Below, piece by piece: positions 34,984-47,051 of a DNA stretch of 64,000 nt. This stretch comes from Azadirachta indica. Its lineage: Eukaryota > Streptophyta > Magnoliopsida > Sapindales > Meliaceae. The stretch covers positions 12,173,182-12,237,181 of the forward strand of contig CM040445.1 in NCBI GenBank assembly GCA_022749755.1. The letters are read 5' to 3'. A program made the translations under genes and the position numbers. The notes under the pieces were generated by a model. The model was not told the DNA's origin. It worked only from the letters and a program-made list of their open reading frames with translations, and searched no databases. The stretch's first letter is position 1. Each line of letters opens with the position of its first letter.

Positions 34984-36390
34984 ATAGATATATATATATA
35001 TATATAATAGAATTTATAAAATAAATATCAATAAATAAAAGCAAGTGAATATAGTGTTATCTATTTGAATCACCATGGATACTATTCAAATCTTTATTGA
35101 AAACTATACAAAATAATACCATCATCATTGTCGTTTTTAAACAACCATTTATCTTAGATTTGAGGTTAAATTTTTAGTTTTCAAAACTTCAACTTTAAAT
35201 TTAGAGCAAACGGTTGTTCAAATGACTATAATGATGGCATCATTGCCTAGAAAATTAAACAAGAATTTTAATGATATCTAAAGTTCTCTAAACAATAGAT
35301 GTCTACAGTGATCAAATGTTGTTAGTGGTCAACGGTCGTAGTCAGCTCCACTATAAGTTATCCAACGTGTACATGTATCAGAATCATGTTAAATTATTTA
35401 ATTTTTTTAAAAATGTAACAGTTTTTATATTAAGATGTTTGACAAATTAATGGGATATTAGGCCAAACAACAATTGGTATCGGACATTCTCCCTTTATTT
35501 TCAATATAAACAAAACTTGATATCAAAATTTCATATATGATATTCAATAAGTTTTCTTACTTCAATTAATTAGTATTCACATTTCTGATTATGAGTTGAC
35601 TGATTGTGTTTTTTATTTTTGAAATTTCCAAGTCATTTACGCATCGTGGCGTAGACCAATGATCCAATAAATAAGAATTATGGATTGGGTTTATTTATTT
35701 AATTAACATCAAGACAATCCATTAATTTATATATATTTACGAGCCAAGCATTTTTTCTTCAATCAAGGCATATTTCACCTAAAAATTATATTTTAAAAAT
35801 AAAATAATTTTTCCAAAATTAAAAAACGAGTTCAGCAGAATTTTTTTAATTAAATTTTCTAAATTAAATTACAAAAATGGAGAAAAGATTTACTTTTATT
35901 TTTAGAGATGACTTAAAAAGTTCCTTATTTTTCTAGGTTTAATTTTTCAACTTTCGACATTATTACTCTAAAGAATTCTCTCTCCTCTTAATTCTTTTTT
36001 TAAAAGAAAAACTAAAAACTTTTTTCTTTTTGTTTTCAAATTTCTTTTAGAACCATTTTATGTCATCCATTGAAGTGTAAAGCTGAACATCTGTCAGAAA
36101 TTTAACCTATTCTTCACGGGTCCTGATGAAGATTCATTTATTAGTTAGCGTCTTGTTGTTTTCACTTTTTTTTTTTTTTTCTTTTCCCATCAATTATGTT
36201 TACCTATTGCTTGTGGTGGGATCGACTCTGATTCATTCATATTCTTATGGTTTCTTCTTCTTTTCATTTTTTTTAATTTATTTTCTCTCTTGTTGTAATT
36301 ACTTAGTAAGATTAAGACATATTTAGTTTGTGAGACTATTATACATTTATACTTCTACTCAAATTTGAAATAAGTTAAGTTAATTAAGAC
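34984..36390. repeat. R1 block, truncated at a gene-loss joint
   Basis: Homologous to 24248-25660. It ends at TTAATTAAGAC (36390) and continues as R2, with no B-type gene between. Confidence 0.75.
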
Positions 36391-38152
36391 ATATATTTAC
36401 ATATTTAATAGTTTTTCTTCTTGGGTGAACCTAAATAAAATGAGAGAATTTATTTAAAAAAAAAAAAAAAAGTAGAAAAGATAAATAGATTATGGAGCCA
36501 TAAGGAGTCTTACTCTTTATAATATACTTGAAGTAAATTAATAAATAAATCGAAACTAAATAAGCAGTGCAAATGTGCAACTAAATCTATTGGATGTTTA
36601 GTTCATATATCTAGTAGATACTTATGTGTTATGCTGATTAGGAACGTATTAAAAATACGTTCTTGTATTAATAACGTTATTTTAAAGTTATGTCAAAAAT
36701 AAAAGATATATAGCCCACGTACACATAGCACAAACTATATATACATGTGATCCAATGTATAATCAATGAGAAGAATCACGTTCATTATTCATAATTGACA
36801 TGACGACAATTCATTGCTACCGATATGTCAATCAATTAGTTCAAAGCTTTTTAATTTTATTGTCTGCTACTGTGGAAACACCAAGATAAAATCTCAGATA
36901 TTGATCAATATATATGTGTTTTCCTTTATCCTCGTGTTTTCAAGCACATAAAATTAAGACTGAAGACAGAAATCTGAGTTAAGGATAAGGAATCAACAGA
37001 TTATGTGGTCTAGATTTCAAGAGCATTTTATCATGTTTTTCTTGTTGCGATGATCTCATTTTCTATCATATATCTTCGTTTTGTAGGAGAGAATTTTGGA
37101 CGGGAGGGATTTCTATATATGCATTATTTCTTTATACATTAATTCTTTATCTTAATATACGTACGTATAATGTTTCATCCGGTATATATTATATAACATC
37201 ACTTTGGGTAATTTTTTTAATAATTGCCGTCAAATAATTCAATCTCAGTACTTAAAAATCATAAAAACTCAATTTTCAAACACTTAGAATCAAGCGAAAG
37301 AGCTAAAATCTCGATAGATAAATCCAGAAGACTAAAAGAAATAAATTTTGGTTTGGAAATAGAAGCAATTCAGCCATAGAGAATGAAGTTGTCATGGATG
37401 GGAGCTGGTTAAAAATTAAGGTTTTTTTGACTCCAAAATAGTCTCACTTGATTATAAGATGGACTAGAATTCTGTACTAATCTCAAATTTTATTTGAGTA
37501 AATCCAAATATGTTATTGATAGTTAATAAATAAGAATATAACAAAAAAATAATTATTAATTTTGAAAGATAATTATTGAATATTTGGCAGGTAAAATTTT
37601 TTATTCTTATTCAAATTTTTTTTTAAAAAAAATTTTATATTAATAAAATATACAAACCTTAAAATTATTTAAATTTAAATCAATGGATCTCAATTGGAAA
37701 AAGCAATGTTATTTTTCTAATAAAATCGAAGATCAATCAATGGCAATAAAATCATATTTACATGCAACAAATGATAAATACTGTTAATATTTGCATCAAA
37801 ATGGTCCATGTTAAAATTTTAACACTACTAGCTATTTTCAATCCATATATGTTGTATACAAATTTAATCTTAAATATGAACACTTGAAAACTTAATACAA
37901 TAAGTTGATCATATATTTCACAAGCTTCAAAATGCACCTAATAAAGTGATATACATCTTCTTATAACAATGAAAAAATATATATATTCAACTCAATAAAC
38001 ACGTAGATTAATTAAGAGTCAATTTTATTCGAATTTCAAATTTCTGAACCAGCAAAAAAAAAAAACAACATTAATCCATTCCACTTATTATTCTGCTACA
38101 AATTTACAGTGGACTGATCACAAATTCACAAGCATACATGCATGCTGCAAAT
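36391..38152. repeat. R2 (distal) and R5 blocks
   Basis: Homologous to 27000-27330, then 11700-13390. It leads into the degraded C-type gene at 38153. A tract of 18 A lies near 36460. Confidence 0.75.
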
Positions 38153-38504
38153 TAAGACTCACATACAGATGGACAGCAAACAATCTTGTACGAACCCTTA
38201 ACCCAATTCACCGTCTTCTCAATCTTAAACCAGTTTCTCAACGTTTTTGCTCCGGGATTGCCTTTAACGCCATTTGTCGTTATGTCCGGCTAATTCATCG
38301 TAGTTGTCGACCTTCCACACTGTTCGCTGGTTACAGGAGAGCGACAACACGGTGAATTGGATGTTTACTTCCGATAGATAAATAGAATTTCGGTCACCGT
38401 TAGTGGGTGAAAAGGTTACGGGGAGGCCACGTTGTAAATCAGAACGTTCTTGGATTACATCAAGTGGGCAGTTTTTGTTTCGGCTGCTGCCAAGGTTAAG
38501 TCAC
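38153..38504 (-). pseudogene. C-type inhibitor pseudogene, both ends and internal parts deleted
   Basis: Compared with 13420-14100, the last about 50 codons are missing: downstream flank CTGCAAAT joins directly to AAGACTCACATACAGATGG. The signal peptide, signature and promoter are also missing: CCAAGGTTAAG joins to CATTTTTAACT, found about 300 bp upstream of the intact gene. Inside, 8 bp are lost at about 38284 (GTTATGTCCGG against GTTATAAACCATTGTCCGG) and 3 bp at about 38374. The retained middle still encodes K-C/N-C-P-L-D-V-I-Q-E-R-S-D-L-Q-like and F-K-I-E-K-T-V-N-W-V-K-G words. One histidine before the cysteine cluster has become cysteine. Clearly dead. Confidence 0.88.
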
Positions 38505-39222
38505 ATTTTTAACTCACCATGTATATCATCAAACTCTGTTGGCTGTAAATTTGAAATTAAATTTTTAATACTCAAAAATTCAATTTCAAATAATATATAA
38601 TAGTAATAATAAAAACCTCCTGATCAAACCATACAGAATTGGTCCATTGGTCCATGTCTTATCCGATAAAACGTCATTCATCAAATCAATAATCTGACTT
38701 TTTTGGATTTTGCACATGAATTAAATTAATTAAAGCTGGCAATGAAAATAACACACATTTCAATAATTAATTAATTGTTTTTGATACATGTGAATTATAA
38801 TAAATAAAGTGATTCTGATTTTATTCAATCTTTTTATACAATTATCTATTTGTTAATATTACAAATTAAAGTTCTTCTTAGAGTTTAAATACATGCTATT
38901 GTAATTCAGTCAAAGATCTTTGTACACAAAAGTGCGAAATAAACCTTACAATTCGCAGCAAGAACCCAACATACAGTAGGGGAAGTAGGACTGGAGCACA
39001 CCCTCTCCCAACCAACCACTAAGCTAAGCTTGGGTGGTTGATTTTATTGGGACCATTTGGCCTAAGAGGTAATGCCACATGAAAATATCTCCTAGCTTTT
39101 TGATATGATGACTTGAACGAACGATGTAAGGTTACTAATTAGTACTACTCGCTAGAAGTCTACAATTGACACGGATGCATCTAAATATAATAGTAATAAT
39201 AAGTAACTGTTGCATGTGTGTG
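38505..39222. repeat. R4 block, copy 3
   Basis: Homologous to 14345-14990 and 31554-32165, with an extra stretch of about 130 bp at 38875-39005 containing GAAGTAGGACTGGAGC, absent from the other copies. No gene. Confidence 0.7.
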
Positions 39223-40058
39223 TTAATTTATTTACATTTTGGACCATTGCATGTACGTGTGTGTTATAAGAAATTAAATCCAAAAGAGAGAACGAAGGAA
39301 ACATAGTACAAAATTTTGAAGCAATAATATTTATCGATCCAGATCACTCTCACCATTGAAATCCAGACCACAGATTAGATTTGTTCTATGAATTACAACG
39401 TATCATGTGCATGCCTCAACACTCCTATGACATTGCATGTCTTAATATTAATTAATTAATTATTTTTTTGCTAATTAATTAAGCAACAATAATTTAATTT
39501 CTAAATTCTTTTAGAATAAAAGGGTGCTAAAATCAGTGACCAGAAGATTGTCCTTCTAATTGGGAGGGCATGTCTTTAAACCTAGTTCAAATAAGGTTGA
39601 TTTATCACATAAAAGGTGAGACTCCCACTATACGTGGGATCTCTATCTACGATATGTAAAACTTGTTATATTTGAGTGTAATTATATTTTCTTCTTTTGT
39701 AAAGGTAAATGCTATCTCTATTAGATGTAAAAGTTAAGGTAATGCTACATGTGACTTGATCAAGACTTTTAATAAATTTTTAATGTAATATTAGTAAAGG
39801 AAATAAAATTACCCTTTAGAAAAGTCTTAAGATAAAATAGAAAACCATTGAACTAACTAGTGTTGGAGCTTTATCCTACCTATTACACGTTATTCACAAT
39901 GAAGACTGCATTATTGATGTACGAAATTATTATTAAAATTAATAAAATTTGGAACAATAATATTAATACACGTGTTATGAAATCCAAAGGATAACAAAGG
40001 AATCTTAATAAGAAACGATAATGAATTAATATTCGTTGAAATCACTCACATACAAACG
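39223..40058. repeat. 836-bp direct repeat, left copy
   Basis: Nearly identical to 43428-44263. It begins as the R4 flank (TTTGGACCATTGCATGTACG) and continues with unique sequence (GACTCCCACTATACGTGG, CCTACCTATTACACGTTATT). It ends at CACTCACATACAAA, after which this copy switches to the downstream flank of the B-type gene. Confidence 0.88.
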
Positions 40059-40091
40059 TTAAAAACATATAAAAACGTTAGAAATTAAAAC

Positions 40092-40097
40092 TTTATT
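40092..40097 (-). terminator. Poly(A) signal of B-type gene at 40222
   Basis: AATAAA on the coding strand, 125 bp past the stop, at the position conserved among B-type copies. Confidence 0.65.
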
Positions 40098-40221
40098 CAA
40101 ACATTACGAACTCTTACAAGTTTCCCCGGAAAGGATTATCACAGAGCTAAAGCCCCGCCCACTATTTATCTATCATAGTGCAATTACCGGGGAATTCTTC
40201 TTCTTCTTCTTCTTGTTCAAC

Positions 40222-40893
40222 CTAACAATACATTGATCTCTCTTTAGCGAGAATTAACTTCACAGCAAACACTCGCTCCTCATTAGTAGCCAGAACCAAA
40301 CGTCGACCCCTGCCCTCATAATCAATCCCGACGTTGCTGCAGAGTTGTACGCAAGAACCACAAACAGACGGGCAATGAACAATTTTATACGTTCCTGGAC
40401 TTGATCCGATTCTCTCAAGCTTAAACCAGTTGTGTAACGTTTGAGCTCCCGGGTTTCCTTCCTCTCCGCCAGTTGTTATAAACCATTTCCCTCTGGAATC
40501 GTCGTAGTTGTCAACTTTCCACACTGTCGGCTCGTTGCATCTCGTCTCTTTTACGAATCTTACGTTGAGATCGGTGGATTCGCGGACGATAGTAGAGTTG
40601 TCAACTGGTGAGAATCTTATTCTGACTCCTCTTTGTAAATCGGATTTTTCTTGCCTGACATCAAGAGGGCAGAGTCCATTTCTGCCGGGGAAGAGGCTAA
40701 GGCCGCCACCGCCTGCTCCTCGGATTACAGACACAACGTAGTAATCGAGGGTGGATTCCACTTCGTTGCCATCGGTGTCTATTAGAGGCTGATGATGAGC
40801 AGCTTCACGATGAGCATCTTGTGCAAGCAGAGGTTTTGTGGCGCAGGAAATGAGAAGGAGGGAGAGTAGAGTTACAAGTGATGAAATCTTCAT
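40222..40893 (-). CDS. Kunitz-type protease inhibitor-like protein, B-type, intact
   Basis: The only fully intact B-type gene in the window, 223 residues on a single exon. The signal peptide is 1-24 (ends KPLLA). A histidine-rich stretch QDAHREAAHHQ opens the mature protein, then the Kunitz signature L-I-D-T-D-G-N-E-V-E ... Y-Y-V-V at 37-54, and RGAGGGGLSL. Mature cysteines are 75, 119, 174, 178, 181, 185 and a seventh at the very C-terminus, Cys223 (ending KERSMYC). Asn99 (NST) may be glycosylated. The reactive-loop equivalent is QEKSDLQRGV, with Glu-Lys at the aligned P1-P1' pair. The family is secreted or vacuolar, usually stress- or wound-induced. The gene sits in a 3.4-kb segment between two 836-bp direct repeats. 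It is almost identical to 9686 up to that gene's frameshift. Confidence 0.94.
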   Translation of the reverse strand: MKISSLVTLLSLLLISCATKPLLAQDAHREAAHHQPLIDTDGNEVESTLDYYVVSVIRGAGGGGLSLFPGRNGLCPLDVRQEKSDLQRGVRIRFSPVDNSTIVRESTDLNVRFVKETRCNEPTVWKVDNYDDSRGKWFITTGGEEGNPGAQTLHNWFKLERIGSSPGTYKIVHCPSVCGSCVQLCSNVGIDYEGRGRRLVLATNEERVFAVKLILAKERSMYC

Positions 40894-40965
40894 TTTGCTT
40901 TTTTTTTTTTTCCTCTTTTTTAGCTGGTAATTATTTGGTGTGTCGAATTAGATTTGGAAGAATGA

Positions 40966-40972
40966 ATTTATA
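40966..40972 (-). promoter_or_regulatory. TATA box of B-type gene at 40222
   Basis: TATAAAT on minus, about 73 bp before the ATG, in the same context as at 10478. Confidence 0.75.
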
Positions 40973-42265
40973 GAGAGCTAAAGCACTGAGGATTTTATGG
41001 TAATTTCACTAGCCGCATGCAAAACTCATGCTTGTTGCTATGAAGGTTTTATTATCATTTTTCAATTATATTTTGTCCATATATGTTGTATGATATGTCC
41101 CCATACTGACCATGATTTACGAGTTGTGTGGACATGGTTTTATTTATTTATTTAAATGCATATATATGTCTATGCATCTGCGACAATAATGGGTATCACG
41201 TACGTTATTCATAATTGGCATGGCGACAATTCATTGCTATTGATATATGTCAATCACTCAAAAGCTTATTTCATTTGATTGTCTGCTACTGTGGAAATTA
41301 AATTTATATTCAAGTGTTTACTTTTCTCCTCTTTATGTATATATTATCAAACACATAAAGTTAAAACTGAAGACAGATATCTAAGTTAAGGATAGGCATC
41401 AAGAGATTATGTGGTCTAGATTTCAAAGACATTTTATCATGTTTTTTTTCTTCATATATCTGCAATTGGTACGAGGGACTTGTGTGTATTATTTCTTCGT
41501 ACATTAATAAATCCTTTATCTTAATATACGTTCCTCCATTCATTTCTTTTTTTGAAAACGCCAATTCAGATCTCAGACATCAATTGTGTTTTCTTTTCTC
41601 CGCATATCAATTCAATAACAAAGTTAAGACATCATGTCCCTCAGCATCTAACTAAAGATAAGGTATTGACGGTGTGTAAATTTAATCACGTGTTTGTTGT
41701 TGAGAGAATAGTCTTTGCATGCATGAATGTGACTTCTATGGATTATTACTTGGTATATTCCTTGTTTATTCTCTTTATTTTTTATCACGTATAATTGTTA
41801 AATATCAATCGATGATTTCATCCATAACGTTAAACCAATATATTTATATATAAAAGTTTGTAATTTGACGAGGTTCATTAATTCAAATATATATATATAT
41901 ATATATCAAAATTTGTGTCGATTTTAATTTCCGCACGAATTTGATATGCTCTAGAATCGAGATTTTAATAGCTCTGAGTTTTCAGCATAGTTTTACAAAA
42001 ATCTAAATTTTTTTAATTAAAACTCATCTAATCTTTTAAAAGTTACAAAATTTATCTAATCTTTTAAAAATTAATTGAATATGTAATTTTGAATTATGTA
42101 TGGTCAAGGTTTAAATAAGAGAGAGAAACCTTAATTTTGTTTGAAATTCAATACGCGGACGTTCAAGCAAACGGAATACATATAACTCAAGATTGTAAAC
42201 AAATTTTAGTTGATTTACTCGAAGTGTTTTCAGTAAAATCTATCATTATCAATACCTTATTTGCA
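40973..42265. repeat. R2 block upstream of the intact B-type gene
   Basis: Close match to 10485-11660 for the proximal part, then matches 21428-22798 in the distal part. It ends at the TTATTTGCA switch into R3. Confidence 0.8.
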
Positions 42266-43427
42266 ATTATTTATTTAAATTCAATTATTTATTAATATTT
42301 TTTTTTTTTTATAATTTATAAACAAATAATATATAATAAAATAAATATAAAATAATAAATTAATTATCCCTAAAAAAGTCAATTCTAAAACATTCTTCTT
42401 TCCGCAAATTATTCAACTCACAAATTTCCTACACCTACAATTCTTCCTGCACCATTCATTATCACCACCACCACTGCTGTCATCAAATCCTCCTCCACTC
42501 GCAATTACCATCTCCACCAATTATTATTCTCTTTCAACCACTGTGACCTATCTATTTATCTGAATGAAAACACTCTTCGCTACAGGAAACCATTGTTATT
42601 GTCGCCAAATAGAGTTTGGATTATTGGCGTTTTATTTTAGGATGTGCTCAAGTGTTATGTGAGATGAATTATGTGCACCCATGAGACAAAAAGGAATGCA
42701 GAAAATGAGATTTGCAAAATGTAAGCATGAAGGGAGCAAGATGAAATAAGAGAAATAATGAAATGTATTTAGTGTGTATTGAAAAATTATATAAGTGAGT
42801 GTTAATTCGAGTGAAAACCTTTGTATCCATATTTTGCAGGAGTGTTTGTCTTCAAGTTTCCTATGTTCCAATACTCCCCCTTTCCAGCCGTATCTCTCCA
42901 CTCACCACCAAATCAGACCCTGTTTCTTACCCATTCCAACCGCATCTCCTCACCTTATGAAATCACTGACTAAAATTATTTTCTTCTCTCATCTTTCTAT
43001 TTTCTTCTTTCTTCGTTTAATATTATTTCTATTAAAATTACTATTGGTCAATCTCTTATTATTTAAGATTGAAGAATTTTGAATTCAAATAATCTAGATA
43101 ATTCTTCATTATTTTGTGGCGGTGATTCTAACAAGAACAAATAGGGTATGATTAGGCAGTGGGTAGGGAGATACGGTTGGAAATAAGGGTTGGGAGGTGC
43201 AGCTGCTTGTTATATTGTTTTAATTTGTTTCATATAACTTGATTTGTAGAGAAAAACACTAACTGTTTGTTAGGTTGTTAGAATTTTGTTCTATATAATT
43301 TGATCCATAAAGAAGAACATTTCAAAGAAAACGAATAAAAAAAAGGAAAATTAAATAAAAGGAAACCAAGTGTTTTAGGGTTAGTGTTTTTAGGAGTCAA
43401 TTTATTATTTTTTATATTTAATAAAAA
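42266..43427. repeat. R3 module, copy 3, truncated
   Basis: Homologous to 22799-23960 and 33509-34660. It is cut off at AATAAAAATTA (43427), where the right 836-bp repeat begins. Confidence 0.7.
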
Positions 43428-44263
43428 TTAATTTAATTACATTTTGGACCATTGCATGTACGTGTATGTTATAAGAAATTAAATCCAAAAGAGAGAACGA
43501 AGGAAACATAGCACAAAATTTTGAAGTAATAATATTTATCGATTCAGATCACTCTCACCATTGAAATCCAGACCACAGATTAGATTTGTTCTATAAATTA
43601 CAATGTATCATGTGCATGCCTCAACACTCGTATGACATTGCATGTCTTAATATTAATTAATTAATTATTTTTTGTTTGCTAATTAATTAAGCAAGAGTAA
43701 TTTAATTTCTAAATTTTTTTAGAATAAAAGGGTGCTAAAATCAGTGTCCAGAAGATTGCCCTTTTAATTGGGAGAGCACATCTTTAAACCTTGCTCAAAT
43801 AAGGTTGATTTATCACATAACACGTGGGACTCCCACTATACGTGGGGTCTCTATCTACAATATGTAAAGCTTGCTATATTTGAGTATAATTATATTTTTC
43901 TTTTTCTGTAAAGATAAATACTATTTCTATTAGACGTAAAAGTTCAGGTAATGCTACATGTGACCTGATCAAGAGTCTCGATAGATTTTTAATGTAATAT
44001 TAGTAAAGAAAATAAAATTACCCTTTAAAAAGGTCTTAAGATAAGATAGAAAACCGTTGAACTAACTAGTGTCAAAGCTTTATCCTACCTATTACACGTT
44101 ATTCACAATGAAGGCTGCATTATTGATGTACAAAATTATTATTAAAATTAATAAAGTTTGGAACAATAATATTAATACACGTGTTATGAAATCCAAAAGA
44201 TAACAAAGAAATCTTAATAAGAAACGATAATTAATTAATATTCGTTGAAATCACTCACATACA
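43428..44263. repeat. 836-bp direct repeat, right copy
   Basis: Nearly identical to 39223-40058. After it the sequence continues as unshared DNA (GTAAAGATGTATATAATCGAC). Confidence 0.88.
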
Positions 44264-46311
44264 AAGTAAAGATGTATATAATCGACAAGAATATTAATTA
44301 TAAATAAGATTATGTACTTAAAAGGCTCGTGATATAAATTAAAAGTAAGGATATTATGTATCATAACCGGGACAAAAAAATATACATAGAATGATTCGTC
44401 CGTGTGTACTTTTTTTTTTTCCTTTCTAAAACAAAACCTTGATTAAGATGGCCAATTTATTGAAGAAAAATAAAGCGAAGAACACAAACTCTCAAGAGGG
44501 AGATAATGGACCTCACTCTTTAGTAAAACCACAAAACAAATAAGAGGATAAGAGAAAGAAAACTTTATGAAAAATGATAATTACGAAACCATTAGCATCA
44601 TAAACTACAAGACTACCAACGAAAGTGGTGTCAGAAGAACACCACTACAAAGTAGCACAACTCCAACTCAGATTAGCCAAAGCATCAGCCATAATAATTA
44701 TTTCCCTAAGAGCACGAGTACAACGAAAATTCATTTTCGAGATCAATAAATTGCAGTTAAACCACCTATTCTGCATTCTCCAAGGAGGAGAAAGAGACCG
44801 GTGGATGTAATTTATAAATATATATATATATATCTTAAAATCAAAAGAATTAACGAAAATAGATATAATAAAAATAAAATATTAAATTTGTTATAGTCAA
44901 TTGAATTTTTTATATATAAAAATGTATCACTAAAATCATGATACAATTTTTTTTCTTTAAATCTCCTATTTAATTTCTTTGTAATAAAACTCCTAAAACA
45001 ATATATTACAATTAGTCAATGAACAATACAATTTTCTTTTGATTGATAAATTTTTTTTGGAACACGTGGAAAAAGAGCTAACCCTTGATATCCACACAAC
45101 AAATAAAACATGATCTTTTGATTTAACTACCTTGACATTTTGCACATACAATTACAAAATAGATTTAAAATTTTTCTTCAGTACGTGTGGGTCTTACAAA
45201 AACATCGATCACTCTCAATATGTGAAAACATCATGTTTATATACATACAAACAAAAGATAAAACTTCAAAATATTAGGTATCTACGAAGAAATAATTCAT
45301 TGAACAAGTCATTATCAATCACTCTCAACTATTCTAGCCCAAAATAATTTAAATATATATTGACAAGCAAGTCTTGAAAATTTAACTTATACCCACTCTC
45401 CACCACAGATTGTTTCTTTTTTTTTCCTTTTTATATGTTAAAGCAAAGAAACGTATTTATTAAAGGAGTAAGAAAGTTTAGTACTGTGTTATTACATATT
45501 ATTTTTCTTTTATATTCATATTACTGACATATTTCAGAATTAATTTATTCATTGAGAGTTTAAATGATTTAATGATAATTACAGAAATAACCTATTATTT
45601 TTACTTTTAATTTATTTTTATGAAAAAATTTAACTTAGGTGGAGTGCACCCACTTAGAAAAGAGGAGTTACCCAGGTTTTAATGGTAATTAAAATTGAAA
45701 AATGATGCAAATACTTATAATTTTTATTTCTAATTTATATTTAGGAGAGAATTTTTTAAATTTAATCTAATTCAATTCTATTATATTTTATTGATATCAA
45801 ATGAAAAAGTTTACATATATATTGCATAGGTATCAACAATTGTCGAGCCTATAAGTATCACAAACTCATTGTCATATGGTGGCCCACTAATATTTTTGAC
45901 ACATGCAATAATAATGAATAATATTGGAGTAAATTATATATAAATAAATAATAATTAATAACTCATTAACTTTATATAATTTTTTTACACTATTTTGTAT
46001 ACCATTAAAAGTACGCAATATTAATTTTAATAGTTAAAATTAAATTTTATATATATAAATGTATATTTAATATAACATAATTGATATATAGATATGTGAA
46101 ATACAATTTGCATTATTGCATTATAGTTTTGAGAAATCACGAAAATAAGTTGTTTATAATAATTTTATCATTATCATGTGTTTTTATATTTTTTTTTTTT
46201 TTTATTTTTATAGAGTACGAAAACAATAATATATTTTATATTTTTAAACATGTGTCTACATTAATTTTGCAAGTAGCTGATCTTATATCCTCTGTGCTCC
46301 ATATATCTCTC
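44264..46311. repeat. R4 distal block upstream of the I-type gene
   Basis: Positions 44660-46240 are homologous to 15545-17210 (words CAAGGAGGAGAAA, GACAAGCAAGTCTTGAAAATTTAAC). Positions 44264-44660 are unassigned. Short open frames here are not conserved in the paralogous copy. Confidence 0.7.
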
Positions 46312-46318
46312 TATAAAT
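46312..46318 (+). promoter_or_regulatory. TATA box of I-type gene at 46383
   Basis: TATAAAT 71 bp before the ATG, in the context CTCTCTATAAATTCAGAC. Confidence 0.75.
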
Positions 46319-46382
46319 TCAGACTCTTCTTCACCAAATTCAAAACATCTAAAAACCTTCAAAATAACCCAAAAAAGAAAAA

Positions 46383-47042
46383 ATGAAGCCTTCACAATTA
46401 GCAACACTTTCCTTCCTTTTCCTTCTCTTCTTCTCAAATTCGCTGTTGGGAGCTCGCTCTGCTTCTCATGAACCTTTGTTTGACGCCGATGGCAACAAGG
46501 TCGAATCCACCCTTTACTACTACGTCGTCTCAGCCATCTGGGGAGCCGGAGGCGGCGGCCTCAGACTCCACAGCGGAAGAAACAGCCTCTGCCCCCTCGA
46601 TGTCGTCCAAGAAAGCTCCGACAGGGAACGTGGAATCAGAATAAACTTTTCCCCGTTTGATAATTCCACCGTCGTCAGAGAATCCACAGACCTGAACATC
46701 AAATTCGTAACCCTAATCACCAGGTGCAACGAGCAACCGGTGTGGAAAGTGGACAACTATGACGATTCCAGGGGAAAATGGTTTATAACTATAGGTGGAG
46801 AGGAAGGAAATCCTGGAGCACATACGCTGCAAAACTGGTTTAAGCTTGAGAGAATTGGATCAAATGCAGGCATATACAAAATTGTACACTGCCCATCTGT
46901 TTGTGAATCTTGCGTGAAGCTCTGCAGCAATGTGGGGGTTTCGTATGTGGATGGAGCTCGGCGTTTGGTTCTGGTTCCCGACGGAGAGCCAGCTTTGGCT
47001 GTGGTGTTGTTCCTTGCAAAAGAGAGATCAGATTATGCGTAA
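46383..47042 (+). CDS. Kunitz-type protease inhibitor-like protein, I-type
   Basis: An intact 219-residue secreted Kunitz protein, single exon. The signal peptide is about 1-23 (MKPSQLATLSFLFLLFFSNS). The signature is P-L-F-D-A-D-G-N-K-V-E ... Y-Y-V-V, then WGAGGGGLRL. Six cysteines lie in the standard order: LCPLDV, TRC, then CPSVCESCVKLC. An NST motif after SPFD is a likely glycosylation site. The loop aligned with the soybean-inhibitor reactive site is QESSDRERGI. The ending KERSDYA is like the B-type ending but without the terminal cysteine. Together with the broken copy at 27940 it forms the + strand member of the ancestral repeat unit; a third position near 17.2 kb has lost it. Confidence 0.94.
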   Translation: MKPSQLATLSFLFLLFFSNSLLGARSASHEPLFDADGNKVESTLYYYVVSAIWGAGGGGLRLHSGRNSLCPLDVVQESSDRERGIRINFSPFDNSTVVRESTDLNIKFVTLITRCNEQPVWKVDNYDDSRGKWFITIGGEEGNPGAHTLQNWFKLERIGSNAGIYKIVHCPSVCESCVKLCSNVGVSYVDGARRLVLVPDGEPALAVVLFLAKERSDYA

Positions 47043-47045
47043 TTA

Positions 47046-47051
47046 AATAAA
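47046..47051 (+). terminator. Poly(A) signal of I-type gene at 46383
   Basis: AATAAA 4 bp after the stop; AATAAA-like words also occur near 47176. The true site is uncertain. Confidence 0.35.

Noticed and set aside
45132..45347. Small open frame in the R4 distal block
   Set aside because: The homologous sequence at 16080-16260 is interrupted, so there is no sign of coding constraint.
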